This document shows, piece after piece, positions 1 through 12,013 of a stretch of 64,000 nt of DNA. Position numbers and translations under genes: made by a program. Below the pieces are notes generated by a model, which did not search any database, was not told the origin of the DNA, and saw only the letters and a program-made list of their open reading frames with translations. The stretch's first letter is position 1, and each line of letters begins with the position of its first letter. This DNA is from Xenopus tropicalis (Eukaryota > Chordata > Amphibia > Anura > Pipidae). Location of the stretch: assembly GCF_000004195.4 (NCBI RefSeq), contig NC_030678.2, positions 89,838,904 to 89,902,903 of the forward strand, given 5' to 3'.

Positions 1-1949
1 ATACTACATTTTATGAATGGCTAATAGCAATATATATGCACTATACACAACAGAAATGCTGCACAAGAAAATTATAGTTCAGTGCTACAAATTTGTTTGG
101 CGCTTTTTAAATATATGTTAATAATAACAAGGAAGCGATGTTCCAGTGCGAGGAGACAGCCATGTCTTGCCCATGTGCCAGCCCCCCAGTATGTGCTTCC
201 ATTCTGTAGAATTGCACTTATTATTCCTGGGGGCTGGGAGTAAGGGGCAAATTGAAAAATACCATGATTATTTTTTTCTCACAGGTATAGATCTGCCTTT
301 CAACTTATACTGCATAAACTTCTGTACACCAGCTGTGGAGAGGTATAGAATAAAATAGGACAAGTTGTTTCTAGTATATATACATGGGTACCAAATCTAT
401 CAAGAACATTTTTTGGTCCTTTGTGGTTCAACATGTGGTCAGGGATGTCCCCTATCTCTTACAAGCTTAAATAAGATTTTAAAACTGAGGGCTATGGCAC
501 ATAATGTGTTGTCCAATGGCATAGTTAGTCTTGAGGGAAGGTGGTCAAAGCTGGCACTGCTACCTCAATGATTTCTTTGGAAACTGCCTGACAGTACCAG
601 TACCAGCATCTCTCAAAATCAAACTGCTCTTGAGTATTTTTGAGCTTAAAAATGTACCGGTGGTGTCAGGGGCTCCTGAGTTCAATAGGAGGCAGAAAGG
701 GTAGTTTAGGCAGTGCTCTGCCAGCTGAAATATGCCAGTGGAAAAAATTCTGTGTGCCATCACCGTTACAATCACACTTCAACTAGGGTTACAGGAACAT
801 CCAGTAGAGCAGATATGAATTTGCTAAAACACTTCTCTTAACTGGCCTTCAGGCTTGGCTCACCATTCACTGTTATGGAACCCTTCTCAACCTCAGGCCT
901 GACCCTGCCCAAGGTTGAGAAGAGACTTAAGATCTGAGCCCACCCGCCACCTTAGCTGACATCAGAGATGATGATTCTAGCTTTTGGAGTCTAGCCACAA
1001 CACAACCAATTTTTCAGCCCAAATCCACAGGTCCCTTGGGTTTCAGGCCAGCTTGCACATCGCTTATGGTGAAGTTCCGCAGTGTAAAAAAAATGTGTCT
1101 GTTACATCCTCCCTTCACTGTAATAGTACTGCATCATTGAGATTTGACTACAAGGGGTAGTGACTGAAGACTTGATAAATTGATAAATATGCTCCATAAT
1201 TTTTGCTTTTCGCAAGGCAGATATTTCCAATGCACATACAGATATCTATGTATAAAAAAAGCCTAAAAAATGAAAATAAAAGTTGGCACATCCAATTAAA
1301 AGTAACCCTGAGACTTGACTGAATAACAAATATTGTAGGGAATGTTGCATATTTTACCATGTAAATGGCATTTGTCCATTCAGCATTTTACACACAGCCA
1401 TTGATATAAATGCAAAAACGTGAATACATTACAGCTTCAAAGTACATATTTCTATTTTAAGTATGCTCAGGAACTTACAATTTACTAAATTGCTCCCAAG
1501 CAGGCAATTGATGTTCTGTGTAGTTGTTTATGGAATGAAAGAAACACTAAACCTAAAACACATATTATTTTATACAGAAAAATCCTAGGGACACATACAC
1601 AAATGTATGTACAAGAGGGCCAAATTGGATATGGATATTCTGGCAAATGCGCTGGAGTCAGTGGGCTTTTTTGTCAATTTTAATACAGCTAATTGCAATC
1701 GATTCAATGGTCATTTTTCTGCACGTTTAGCTTTTTTTCCGGAAAAAAAAGGCATGGCAAAATTTTAGCACAGATCAGCAACATTTTTTGCTGCTTGTAA
1801 AACTGCAAATTTTGGTGCAAATTTGTATCAGGACATAAAAATGAGTTCATCCCTAGTCATGAGTTTTTCAGCCTCATTTACTACTGCATGTATCTATGTT
1901 ATTACAAGATGCTAGGCTGTGGGATTGCATTTAAATTCATTACAATAAG
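1..1949. other. Probable RUNX3 intron, no gene seen
   Basis: AT-rich sequence without a convincing open frame. The stretch 1668-1857 ends in a CATCCCTAG-like terminus that resembles hAT MITE ends of frog genomes, but no partner end or target duplication was found. Confidence 0.4.
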
Positions 1950-2326
1950 TTAGGAAAACTATACCCCCCAGTATGAATTCTTACCCAACAGGTAAGGTTT
2001 ATATCATATTAAGATGCCTATTAAAGTATTTTACCAAATATATATGTGCTCCCTCAGAGATCACATGACAGGAAATAACGCAGTTCTAACAGGAAGAAGT
2101 AAAAGACTCTGTCCATTAATTGGCTGATGTGGCCTAGCATGTATGTGTGCCCTTTTGTTTGCGTGCACTGTGAATCCTATGGTCCCAGAGGACAACCCTT
2201 AGTACATAAAATAATTTTAAGTATGTTTTTATAAAAATAGTTTATTTAGATGAAGTCTATGAGCTGTTTTATGCAGTATATTTTTTATAGAGACCTACTT
2301 TGCTTGGGGGTATAGTTCTCCTTTAA
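1950..2326. mobile_element. T2/Kolobok-like MITE, copy of the AACTATACCCCC family
   Basis: The left end reads TTAGGAAAACTATACCCCCC. The right end reads GGGGGTATAGTTCTCCTTTAA, the inverted complement. The flanking TTAA is intact on the right (2323-2326) and mutated to TTAG on the left. Internal blocks such as CAGAGATCACATGAC, AACAGGAAGAAG and CATGTATGTGTGCCC recur at 13709-14208. Kolobok superfamily elements insert at TTAA; no transposase is present. Confidence 0.75.
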
Positions 2327-2452
2327 CCTACTCTAGATTTTCTAGAAGTGTCCGTGATCTTTTTTCACGATCTGATAACAATCTTTATTGTTTCATACTC
2401 CATCCCAATTTAAAAAATCACCAAAACATGTAGCACTGTTTTGTAGAACTGA

Positions 2453-2753
2453 GGGGCTGATAAATGACATATCAAGTTGGGGAATCCTAAGGGGTTCTCT
2501 GCAGTTCAATATTGTTCCCATTTAGCAAGACCTTCCTGAACGTATACATCCACTAAATTCAGTACCTGTATCAATTCATCATAGTGTGTCCGAACTCCAT
2601 TCTGCTCCGACGCCTGAATCCTGACTTCCGATGCATATTGCATGTACGGAGTAAGTTTTCGGACAATTATTTTCAATTGAATTCAACACAGAAAATAAAT
2701 TCTTAAATGTCTTTGTGACATGTGATTTACCAAGCCTTCATAAATCAGCCCTT
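2453..2753. mobile_element. MITE with GGGGCTGATAAATG-type inverted ends
   Basis: It begins GGGGCTGATAAATG and ends CATAAATCAGCCCTT, forming short imperfect inverted ends about 300 bp apart. It is non-coding. The same end motif bounds elements at 6005-6371 and starts the hairpin element at 45224. Superfamily not determined. Confidence 0.5.
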
Positions 2754-3260
2754 GTCTAATTTGAATCTACCTAATAGCACACTGCCTTTGCATTCTTTCC
2801 AAAAATCTAAATAACTTATTCATTTCAGGCTGGATTTGCATTGAAAGCCTGATGGGTTTAATGAAGTGAAAAGCTTGAGAAATAATTAACTGATATTTAA
2901 GTTGTCTCTTTTAAGCAGAAATGGAGATTGATGACAGATCTATAAATGTAACCATTTTTCTGGCAGTTTCAGTATTTTTGTTTTTATAAGGCTTTTGGCT
3001 GAAAGCTTCTCACTTCCTCTCCAATACGTGGAATCTTTCTGCATATAAACAGTAAAACCTTCATGACAAGGATTTGGGAAAAGGTTTTAGTGCAAATATG
3101 TTTAGTATCACAGCTAATGTTTTATCAGATTTTGTCATATTGCATCCCATCTGTTTATTTCGCCTTATTCAATGAAACATATAAAGTCTTCTTAAAACTT
3201 GAATTTGAACGATTGCAAATTTCAGGCTTTTTTATATTATACAAATTTGATTACATTTTA

Positions 3261-3760
3261 GGGGCAGATTTCTAAAAGATCAAAAGGATTCCCAGCAGTT
3301 TGATAGTATTAAACTTTTTCATAAAAAATGTATTTTTTCCAATTTTTAGAACTTGTCATATTGACCACAATAATATTGTTAAAATAGCACGACTTTTTTT
3401 GTGGTTTTCGTTAACTTCCACTAAAAAGTCATATTTTTTCGCAAAGACTATGACCATTTCGGAATTCATTCAAGCTTTGGTATCTTTTGGCCAGGTTGGA
3501 GCTGCAGAGTGCCATTGAGTCCTATGGGAGGCTTCCAAAATCATGCATTGAAGTTTCAAAGCCAGAAAGGTTTTCACGGCGTTTACAATCGTTCGGATCC
3601 GAAAATTTTGTGACTTTCGGTCTCAACCATGATATTTTCGTTCGCCCCAGAAAATAATTTTCACGCAATTTTCACACATCAGAAATTATCATGGTTACTC
3701 CGAATTTTTTCCAATCGTGCTTTTAATTAGTGAAAATTTGTGCTTTAATGAATGGGCCCC
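3261..3760. mobile_element. MITE-like repeat with GGGGCAGATTT / AATGGGCCCC ends
   Basis: The interval begins GGGGCAGATTTCTAAA and ends TAATGAATGGGCCCC, imperfect inverted ends. The interior is non-coding and contains GAGTCCTATGGGAGGCTTCC, a block I associate with frog MITEs. No clear target duplication. Confidence 0.45.
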
Positions 3761-3808
3761 ATTATGTGTAAATATACATTTTTTTTATTTGGGATAAGCA
3801 GTATTTAT

Positions 3809-4047
3809 AAGGCATGCACCAAATCCTCGGTTTCGGTATTCGGACGAATCCTTGGGTATGGATTTAACCTAATATTGGAGCTAATCCAGAACCCGGAACA
3901 GGAAGTGCAGTAAACAAAGGGGACAGTTTTTTTCATTACATAGGGTTTGATTTGGTTCAGCCAGGCTCTTGTATTTGGCTGAATCCTACTAAATATGGCT
4001 TGGATTCGGCAAACCCTGAAGCAAATTCAGGATTCGCTGCATCCCTA
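3809..4047. mobile_element. hAT-type MITE with 8-bp target duplication
   Basis: The ends AAGGCATGCACCAAATCC and GGATTCGCTGCATCCCTA form imperfect inverted repeats. A perfect 8-bp direct repeat GTATTTAT flanks it at 3801-3808 and 4048-4055, diagnostic of hAT-like insertion. The interior is rich in GGATTCGG-like motifs and is non-coding. A related fragment lies at about 49270-49397. Confidence 0.8.
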
Positions 4048-4055
4048 GTATTTAT

Positions 4056-5645
4056 CTAAATGATATAATAGGTAGGTTTCTTAGCCTTTAATTTATTTTC
4101 TTTGTATGGCATCTATAGTCTTACTTGCAACAGACTTTTGGTCCTTGTTTGAACAAACAGTGCCAGCCTTACTGGTGTATTGTGCCCCACAAGCAAAAGT
4201 GCTTGAAAAGATGAAGGACAGCACTCCAGGGCCGGAACTTTGGGTAGGCAGAAAAGGCACCTGCCTAGAGCACAACAATAGGGGGGGGGAGGTGCAGGCA
4301 GGTACCTCTCCTGTCTCCCTAGTCGGTCCTCCTTTGTCATTGCCTCACGATAATATTGTATTGGTGATCCGAAAGTCACAAAATTTTCATACCGATGATT
4401 GTAAACAGCAGCAAAACCTTTCCAATTTTTTTGCGCAAGCGTATGAAAAAGTCGCTCAAATGAACGACTAAATGTCCCAAAGAGAGACAAATTGTGTGAG
4501 GTTTGTTTTTTTGTGTACTGCATGCACAGATTCTGCATCTGAATTCCCAAAAAGTATATTTGGTGCATCCCTACTAAAGACAACATATTCTGACCACTAG
4601 AAGTTTAGCTGCTTGTTAGATACTTGTCAAATATTTAAACATGTTTTGCACAAAACCAATTAACCTCTAACTAAATAAAAAATCAAGAATACATGTAACA
4701 TTTTGCTGGCATTTGTTCAGCATGGGGGGTTAAATGTAAGACTGAATGCAGCTTTAATGCATTTACATAAGCAGAGCTTGGTGGAAACATTTAAATCTTG
4801 CCCTTCTCGAAAATGTGATACCTGAACAGTATACAGACTCCGTACTATAATTGTATTTGACATCTAGTAGCAAACCTAGGAATTTCCAGTGTCCCACAAG
4901 AATCTAGCTGTGAGAGATACAGTGAATACCATTATTTTAATAGGGATTTTTAGATGTCAGCAAGAATTTGAATTTTCTAGTGTAGTGAAGAGAAATTCTC
5001 AGGAAAAATGTTTGCTTACTGGGTGGCATTCCCAAAAGAGAGAAGTCAGAACCCTAAAGCCAGAATCAATATAATTAGGAGGTACTCGGCAACTAGAGAC
5101 ATTTCACACATAACATTGCCTCATGTGCTGGATCCTTGCGTTGGTCACATGTAGAAAGTGTGTAGGTTTATTACCTATTGTAACGTTTTAATGTGAGAAA
5201 TTTACACCAGCAGTCCCTATATTAGCGAGTTTGTGTTTAGAACACCTTTGTGAATTGTTGGTCTCTACCACTGAGAACGCTAATAAATTCCATTCTCTAA
5301 AGTAGCGCAGCGGTCTGAAACCAAAACACAACCAGGCCAGATTTTGGTTGGCATCCAGTTTTTTTTTTTATTTCTGCAATATTTTCTTTCCTCTGGAGAT
5401 TGGAAAGGGTACAGAAAATAAACACAAAGTTACAATAACAGTCTGCTGGATTCCCACATAATTGAAGTAGTAAATATTTAACCCTTTGTAATGCACCTTT
5501 ATCCTCTGTCCAGATGGTATTTATACAGACAGCTAAATGTGTATTCCAGGTAATTAGAAGAACTGTCATACAGACATTTATGGGAATGCAAAAGCTGGTT
5601 CCTAACTACAGCAGCTCATTATCTAGTATTTAGACACTATCTAGA
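4056..5645. other. Intronic stretch with repeat fragments
   Basis: The 121- and 157-codon open frames overlapping 4106-4586 lie in repeat-like sequence: a GGGCCGGAACTTTGGGTAGGCAG block that has a partner near 15170, and a TTTGGTGCATCCCTA end near 4575. They show no protein family and are not called genes. Confidence 0.35.
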
Positions 5646-5653
5646 ATCTAGAC

Positions 5654-5839
5654 CAGCAGTTCTCAACCTGTGGGTCGGGACCCCTTTGGGGGTCGAATGA
5701 CCCTTTCACAGGGGTCGCCTAAGACCATCGGAAAACACACATTTCTGATGGTCTTAGGAATAATTTTATGGTTGGGGGTCACCACAACATAAGAAACTGT
5801 ATTAAAGGGTCACGTCATTAGAAAGATTGAGAACCACTG
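5654..5839. mobile_element. SPIN-like hAT MITE (Space Invader type)
   Basis: A 186-bp element starting CAGCAGTTCTCAACCTGTGG and ending GATTGAGAACCACTG. A perfect 8-bp target duplication ATCTAGAC lies at 5646-5653 and 5840-5847. Segments such as GGGTCGAATGACCCTTTCAC and TATGGTTGGGGGTCACCACA match the SPIN/URR1 hAT family I know from rodents, opossum, anole and Xenopus. The interior is collapsed and partly palindromic around TAAGACCATC / GATGGTCTTA. No transposase, so a non-autonomous copy. Confidence 0.9.
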
Positions 5840-6004
5840 ATCTAGACATATTTCTATTTACTTTATTTATATCTGGTAGATATTTCACATAAGCATTTAA
5901 TGCAGCACAATAAGAATTCAGGCATTAGCCACGCCATACAGGTCAAACAGAAAATGCTGGTGCTATATAAATGAAGAATAATAATAACTCACATTACAGA
6001 CATC

Positions 6005-6371
6005 TGGGGGGCCTATTTTTTTCTAAAGCAATTAAACTCTAAATTTTATAAAACTTGAATGTTTGCTTATTTATTAAAAAACCCGAATATAAAAAACCAT
6101 GAAAAAAACTCAAATACCTCAGATTTGCATTTTACTCATCATTTTTGAGTCTACAAGCTCAAAAAAGTTTCAAAAAATTGAACTGAATAAATCGTTTTAA
6201 TTTTGCCTGCGACTCTTGACTTTGCAAGCATTCAGATGCTGAAGTTTTACACTTGAGTTTTTCACTTTTTTGTTCAATATCAGAAATTTGAATTTTTAAA
6301 AGTTATGATTTTTAACACAAAAAAGTCAAATCACGGTAAAATTAAAATACGAATGATAAATCAGCCCCTTA
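6005..6371. mobile_element. AT-rich MITE-like repeat ending in TAAATCAGCCCCTTA
   Basis: The right end ATAAATCAGCCCCTTA is the inverted form of the GGGGCTGATTTA terminus seen elsewhere in this window. The left end GGGGGGCCTATTTT is degenerate. The interior is AT-rich with many AAAAACTCAAAT-like words and no coding capacity. Confidence 0.45.
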
Positions 6372-6440
6372 GTCTATAAGAATCTGACAGATACATAGCT
6401 ATGACCTTTATTGTCAGATACTGATATATTAAGGGTAATA

Positions 6441-6602
6441 CAGTAGAACCTCCCCTTTACATATTTCAAGGGACCCATAAAAATGGTGTAAAATCCAGAA
6501 AAATGTAAAATCAAGGAAATGCATTATATATATATATTCAGGGTCGGACTGGGGTTTTTTTCCCAGTGTCCCCCAGGGTAACAGAAAATTGAGGTTTTAC
6601 TG
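6441..6602. mobile_element. Pogo/Tigger-like MITE with TA flanks
   Basis: Ends CAGTAGAACCTCCCCTTTAC and the inverted CAGTAAAACCTCAATTTTC are flanked by TA on both sides. TA target sites and CAGTARAACCTC ends fit the Tc1/mariner-pogo group. It is 162 bp, non-coding, and contains an AT microsatellite and a GTCGGACTGGGG fragment that may be a second insertion. Confidence 0.6.
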
Positions 6603-6764
6603 TAGGTGATTCTAATTCTCTAAGACACTTAAACTAAAATGTAATAAAAGTTGTAAACAGAAGAATAAGAAATAAATAGAAGAACAAATATACTACATAC
6701 TATATATTACATTGCACATTTTTATTGCAAATATCATATTCTTAAGACCTAATTGAAGGTAGTA

Positions 6765-7070
6765 CAGGTATAGGACCTGTTATCCAGAATGCTTGGGACC
6801 AAGGGTATTCCGGATAAGGGATCTTTCCATAATTTGGATCTTTATACCTTAAGTCTACTAAAAACCCAATAGGATTATTTTGCATACAGCAAGAATTAAT
6901 TATATCTTAGTTGGGATGAAATACAAAGCACTGTGTTATTTTTACAGAGAAAAAGGAATTCAATTTTAATATCTGAATTATTTGATTAAAATGGAGTCTA
7001 TGGGAGACAGGCTTTCCATAATTCGAAGCTTCCTGGATATTGGGTTTCAGGATAACGGATCCCATACCTG
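6765..7070. mobile_element. TATCC-family MITE, copy 1 of 7
   Basis: Bounded by CAGGTATAGGACCTGTTATC and the inverted GGATCCCATACCTG, with TA on each side. Interior words TATCCGGATAA-like, TAATTATATCTTAGTTGGGA and AATGGAGTCTATGGGAGA recur in six further copies in this window (23281, 28795, 32673, 51836, 52903, 63562). No transposase. Superfamily not certain. Confidence 0.75.
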
Positions 7071-7218
7071 TATAGTTTTGTGGTGGGAAAATAACTTTTT
7101 AACTAAGAAGTATTATTACATTTACTGCACTCTTATACAAGCTATAATATTCACAATCTATTTCTACTGTCAGAATTGCTAAATACTTTGCAGGTTTGCA
7201 AAAGCTCTGTTAACATAA

Positions 7219-7523
7219 GGCTAATGCCCCACGGAGAGATTACTCGCCCACAATAAATCTCTGCTACCGCGGACGACTAATCTCTCCAAAATGCCTTTCA
7301 CTGGCAACAAAGGGAATCGCTGGTGGAAAGGCCTATGTGTTGCTTCATTTTCACGAAGTCACGCAAAGTTGCCTGCAGGAGGAAACTTTGCACAACTTTG
7401 GAGAAAACAAAGTGACATGTAGGCCTTTCCACCAGCTATTCCCTTTGCTGCCAGTGGAAAGGCATTTCTGGGAGATTAGTCGCCCGTGTAGCAGGCGAGT
7501 AATCGCTCTGTGAGGCATCAGCC
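7219..7523. mobile_element. PIF/Harbinger-like MITE with TAA duplication
   Basis: The ends GGCTAATGCCCCACGGAGAG and the inverted GGCTGATGCCTCACAGAGCG are close copies, and TAA lies directly outside each (7216-7218, 7524-7526). Internal halves are also palindromic (TGGAAAGGCCTA... / TAGGCCTTTCCA). A three-base TWA duplication points to PIF/Harbinger. A related palindrome lies at 62354-62642 and a fragment near 51660-51715. Confidence 0.7.
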
Positions 7524-9155
7524 TAAAGCAATCATTTTTGGCACCGTTAATTATTTTTCTTAATGACTTTTTAATCCCCCATTAGGAGCCTAGTTTCTAA
7601 ACCTGAACTGTGTAAATGATTTATGCAGGAAAACTGCTTAAAAAGTGGTGTAAAATAAATGGTGCATTTGTAAAGGTGTGTATTTTCTTTTGCAGCACCC
7701 AGTTGCAATTACTTCATTATTGTACAGCACTTTAGACCTTGCATAAGCCATTAATCTTAATGGGAAACATTTATCTGCCAAGTGCGAAAACTGCACAAAA
7801 AGGACAAGTAAAAAAGGCTGTTTTTACACAGCATTTTAAGCGGTTCCTGCGGTTAAGCGGTTCCTGTATGCCTAAAATTAATACACAGATTGATAAATAT
7901 GTCTGGTGATCTGACTTATATATATATGAATGTTACAACATGATCTTTAATAAAATAGTACTTTACAAGCATTAAAGTCTCTTTAACGCATGCAAACATT
8001 TCAGGCATATTTCCCCCTCTCTGTGCAGAGCCAGATTTATTAAAAGCATTTTGAATGACAAGCATTCAGTTGATATACAAGGAAAGACTTGACTCCAGTG
8101 AAGGGGGGTGATGGTCACTTCATGAGCTGGGGACATGGACTGAACTAAATCAGAAGCACTGACCTCCCCGTGGCTTCCAATTTATATACATACCACTCTG
8201 CGCTACTTTCCCAACCCAAAACATTGACATTTCCGTAGATAGATCAGGTCAGATTTGGAAGCTCTTAGTCCCTGGGCTGAGCCCTCACAATGGCTAAATT
8301 CTTACCTCTAAATGGATTCATTCACTTGGTGTAGCAGCTGGTGTGATTTTGAGAAGAAAATAAACATTTCCTTGAACTATTTTGATTGGCAAAGGAGGGG
8401 TACAGTTCAGCACTCAAGACGGCAGGCTGCACAATGCAGGGAAATGCAGGAATGGGTAAGATCATGGCAAGGTGTCACACGCTACATCATACCTATGCCT
8501 GTGTACTAATAAGTATAGAAAAACTACACATCAGGAATGAGCACTCAGGGAACCCATACATCAGGGAGAGGCTAAAGCTGAAGTTTAGCCTACACAGAGA
8601 GGGGTTTCTGAGAGTTGTAGTTCTGCAGTAGCATTTGTGAACTAGTAAGAATTTACTAGTAGAAGTAAATGCTTTTATAACCGTGTCAGTTCTGAGACAC
8701 CTTTCCAACAGGCAGGAAAATGTTAATAAGCCATTAAATATAATGAATCTGTCTCTAATTTGTTTGGGGTAAGAATCTACAAGCATTGCACACTGTCAGG
8801 TCAGCTTTGTTTCAGGCTATTAAGGGTTTCTCAAATGGTGCTTGTGTACAGTACTTCATCGTTTCATTAGGATGAGAAGGCACATTTACTAATGCAAGGT
8901 GCAGTGCATAGCTCAAAAGTTCATCATTATAAATGCTGCTCACAAGATACTTACGGCAATATGCACTTCTCTATATTTGTTTCCCTATTGCTGAATAATG
9001 AGCAAAATACAGGGGATCCTTAGAATTAACACCCGCTTTGTCATGATATTGCTAATGCTGCACCATGTTGAACCTCCTCACACAACTGACTTATTGCAGA
9101 AATTACACAGTTTGAACCACTAATGCCACTAGGAAAATGCATCTTAATCCTGGTA
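7524..9155. other. Intronic stretch, no feature recognised
   Basis: AT-rich sequence with no convincing ORF or element ends. The open frames at 8312-8786 have no recognisable domains. Confidence 0.4.
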
Positions 9156-9585
9156 TTAAAGTAACACTGAAAAATTAAAGTGTTTTAAAAAGTTATTAAA
9201 ACGTAATGCAGTGTTGCCCTGCACTGGTAAAGTTGTGTTTTTGCCTTAGAAACACTAATATACAGTATATATAAACACTAATATAGTTTATATAAATAAG
9301 CTTGCATGTAGCAATGCAGGCAATTGAAAGAGGAATAAATGGCACAGGCTAAGCTCTATAGAACACCATTATGTTCTACATACCTTAACTGCTATGTAAC
9401 CTGAGCCTTTCCTCCTTTGAATGGCTTCCCCCATGGCTACACATCAGCTTATTTATTTCAACTATACTACTATAGTAGTATGCATTTCTGAAGCAGACAC
9501 ACCAGTTTTACTAGTGCAGGGCAACAGTACATTACATTTTAATTACTTTAAAACACTTTCATTTTTTGTGTTGCTGTTCCTTTAA
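9156..9585. mobile_element. T2/Kolobok-like MITE with TTAA flanks
   Basis: TTAA at 9156 and 9582-9585 bounds the element. The left end TTAAAGTAACACTGAAAAAT and the inverted right end TTAAAGGAACAGCAACAC are similar. Subterminal AAAGTGTTTTAAA and GTTGCCCTGCACT blocks are mirrored on both sides. It ends about 200 bp before the RUNX3 terminal exon. Confidence 0.75.
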
Positions 9586-9779
9586 GGTTTCAGTTCTTGT
9601 GGTGGACCTTATTGTCCAGACACTAGACCAAAGAGTTGTTTAAATTGATACAGTATATACATATAGTTGTGAACTAAACAAAAAGTCAAATTTTCTCTTT
9701 TACCATAATAACAATTGTGTTTTGATTATGTGTATTATTTAATGATTTCAAATTAAATTGATTAAAATGTCTCATTTAA

Positions 9780-10304
<525 letters not shown>

Positions 10305-11735
10305 GAGACTTTGTGAATACAGCCATATAATCATGCTCCCATGGAAAGTCTTCCAGCAGCATATGTGGTCAGGGATGGAACTATACATATTTTTCATTAT
10401 ATGCAATGAACAAAACAAATAATTATGAGCTAACAAGGACATCCTAGGATCGCCACTTACCATAAGCATTATCATCTCAACGCCTCATGTAACGCCTATT
10501 TTCTGCAACAAGATTTTTGTGTTTTGAAACATATGACCACATGCAAATGAACTGAATTTTGCTCTAGTTCCTCATGTATATATGTCGTCAAGTCTTTTGT
10601 TTACAGCTAAATAATATGCATTGCTTCTATTATTATATTTCCAATAGTTTTTAGTAGGGCATCTCACATGCCAGAGTGAGATATTTTTTTATTGACATTT
10701 AATTGTACAATATTTGCTGATAAAGTGCACTCAAAAGTCCATTACTCAGATGATCTTATTTCAGTCGACCCCCCCCCCCTGTGACTTTTAATTTATAGTT
10801 TTGTATAGTTTACATTAATGCCAGAATTTATCCACCCAATTTTTCAGTTTTTAATTAATTTAATCTTTTGTGCATCTATATCTTGACATCATCTTGCGTG
10901 TGTCTACATCTTGCTCAGAATTTCAATGGTGAGCCATGGTTCAAAAACAATAGCTGTTGCTCCCGCATCAGTGGATATCATAAGCTTGCTGACTTACAAT
11001 GGCTAGCAAGGTAGTTAAATTGCAAGCAGGCTCCTATGTGAAATGATATCACAGTCATAGCATGTGCTCTTCCGAAATAATTATCTTCAGGTTTTTCATT
11101 ATGAAAATGTCATATTAATGTACATTATACACATTTAATGGTTTTGTACAGGCAGTTCCCAGCAGATTTTTAACTCTCCTAAGCATTATGGCTGTGAAAT
11201 CCATTTAAAAATTGCTTTTATGGGCAATCTACCACTCTTGCTGTGTAACCCAGTAAAAATATTTACAGCATCTGCTATGTCTTTAATTGGTTGGCAGCCT
11301 AGATATTCGTGTGTTGTTCAGTGATAATAATAGCATGCACCATGAGGTCTAGGAACCGATAGCAACCAATCAGATATCAGAGTTTTCCAACAGGGTAACT
11401 TGTATGATTAGTTGCTATTGATTAATAGAGTGGGTACAAATGTTGCTCCTTCTGTTACATTACCACTATTTAAATGTTTTGTTTTTACAAATAGTGGGTG
11501 ATACAGTCATAAACAGTGTTTGATTTTTTTTCTGCTTTTTGTTGTTTTTTGTGAGCTACTCTAACCTGCAACTCAGAGATGTCATGCTGTTGTTGAACTT
11601 AAATGAACAACATCCCAACAGCCAGCTGGGAGATGCCATTTATCAACAGCTGGTACACTGCAAGTTGGACTTCCCTGGGTTACCTGTTTCCATTACAGAA
11701 CTGGTATCTAATAAATGTGATACAGAAAGAAGCTT
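10305..11735 (+). other. runx3: Probable RUNX3 3'UTR
   Basis: This non-coding stretch follows the RUNX3 stop codon. No AATAAA or ATTAAA was found before AATAAA at 11710-11715. Another AATAAA lies at 12527-12532. A poly-C run is at about 10770-10779. The true 3' end cannot be fixed by eye; transcripts could run further. The 103-codon open frame at 11539-11850 shows no recognisable domain and is not called a gene. Confidence 0.4.
11710..11715 (+). terminator. Candidate polyadenylation signal AATAAA for RUNX3
   Basis: This is the first canonical hexamer I found downstream of the RUNX3 stop, about 1.4 kb after it, in ordinary AT-rich sequence. Position fits a typical 3'UTR, but the hexamer is common by chance. 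Confidence 0.35.
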
Positions 11736-11945
11736 AAGTTTAGGCATGCCTTTGCTATCTCAGGCCAGCTTCTTTATATTAGTACCTAATCATTTCTGTC
11801 AGTATCGGACATTTTATTGTAATTTGAGTTTGTTCCACTGTGAGCGATAATGTTCTTACAAGTCTCATGTCAGACTGTCAGAGTCCCATTACTTCTATTT
11901 ATCTCAATGTTCTCTGCCCAGTGTTGCATCTCTGTCTGTCTTACC

Positions 11946-11999
<54 letters not shown>

Positions 12000-12013
12000 A
12001 TCTATCTGTCTAT
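11946..12013. repeat. (TCTA)n microsatellite
   Basis: About 14 near-perfect tetranucleotide repeats, then a few degenerate ones. Tyr-Leu-Ser-Ile open frames across it are artefacts of the repeat. Confidence 0.95.

Noticed and set aside
4106..4586. Overlapping 121- and 157-codon frames on opposite strands
   Set aside because: They cover repeat-like sequence with a MITE-type end; no protein family recognised.
11539..11850. 103-codon open frame downstream of RUNX3
   Set aside because: No domain, no homology I recognise, lies in or beside the probable 3'UTR and its codon use looks random.
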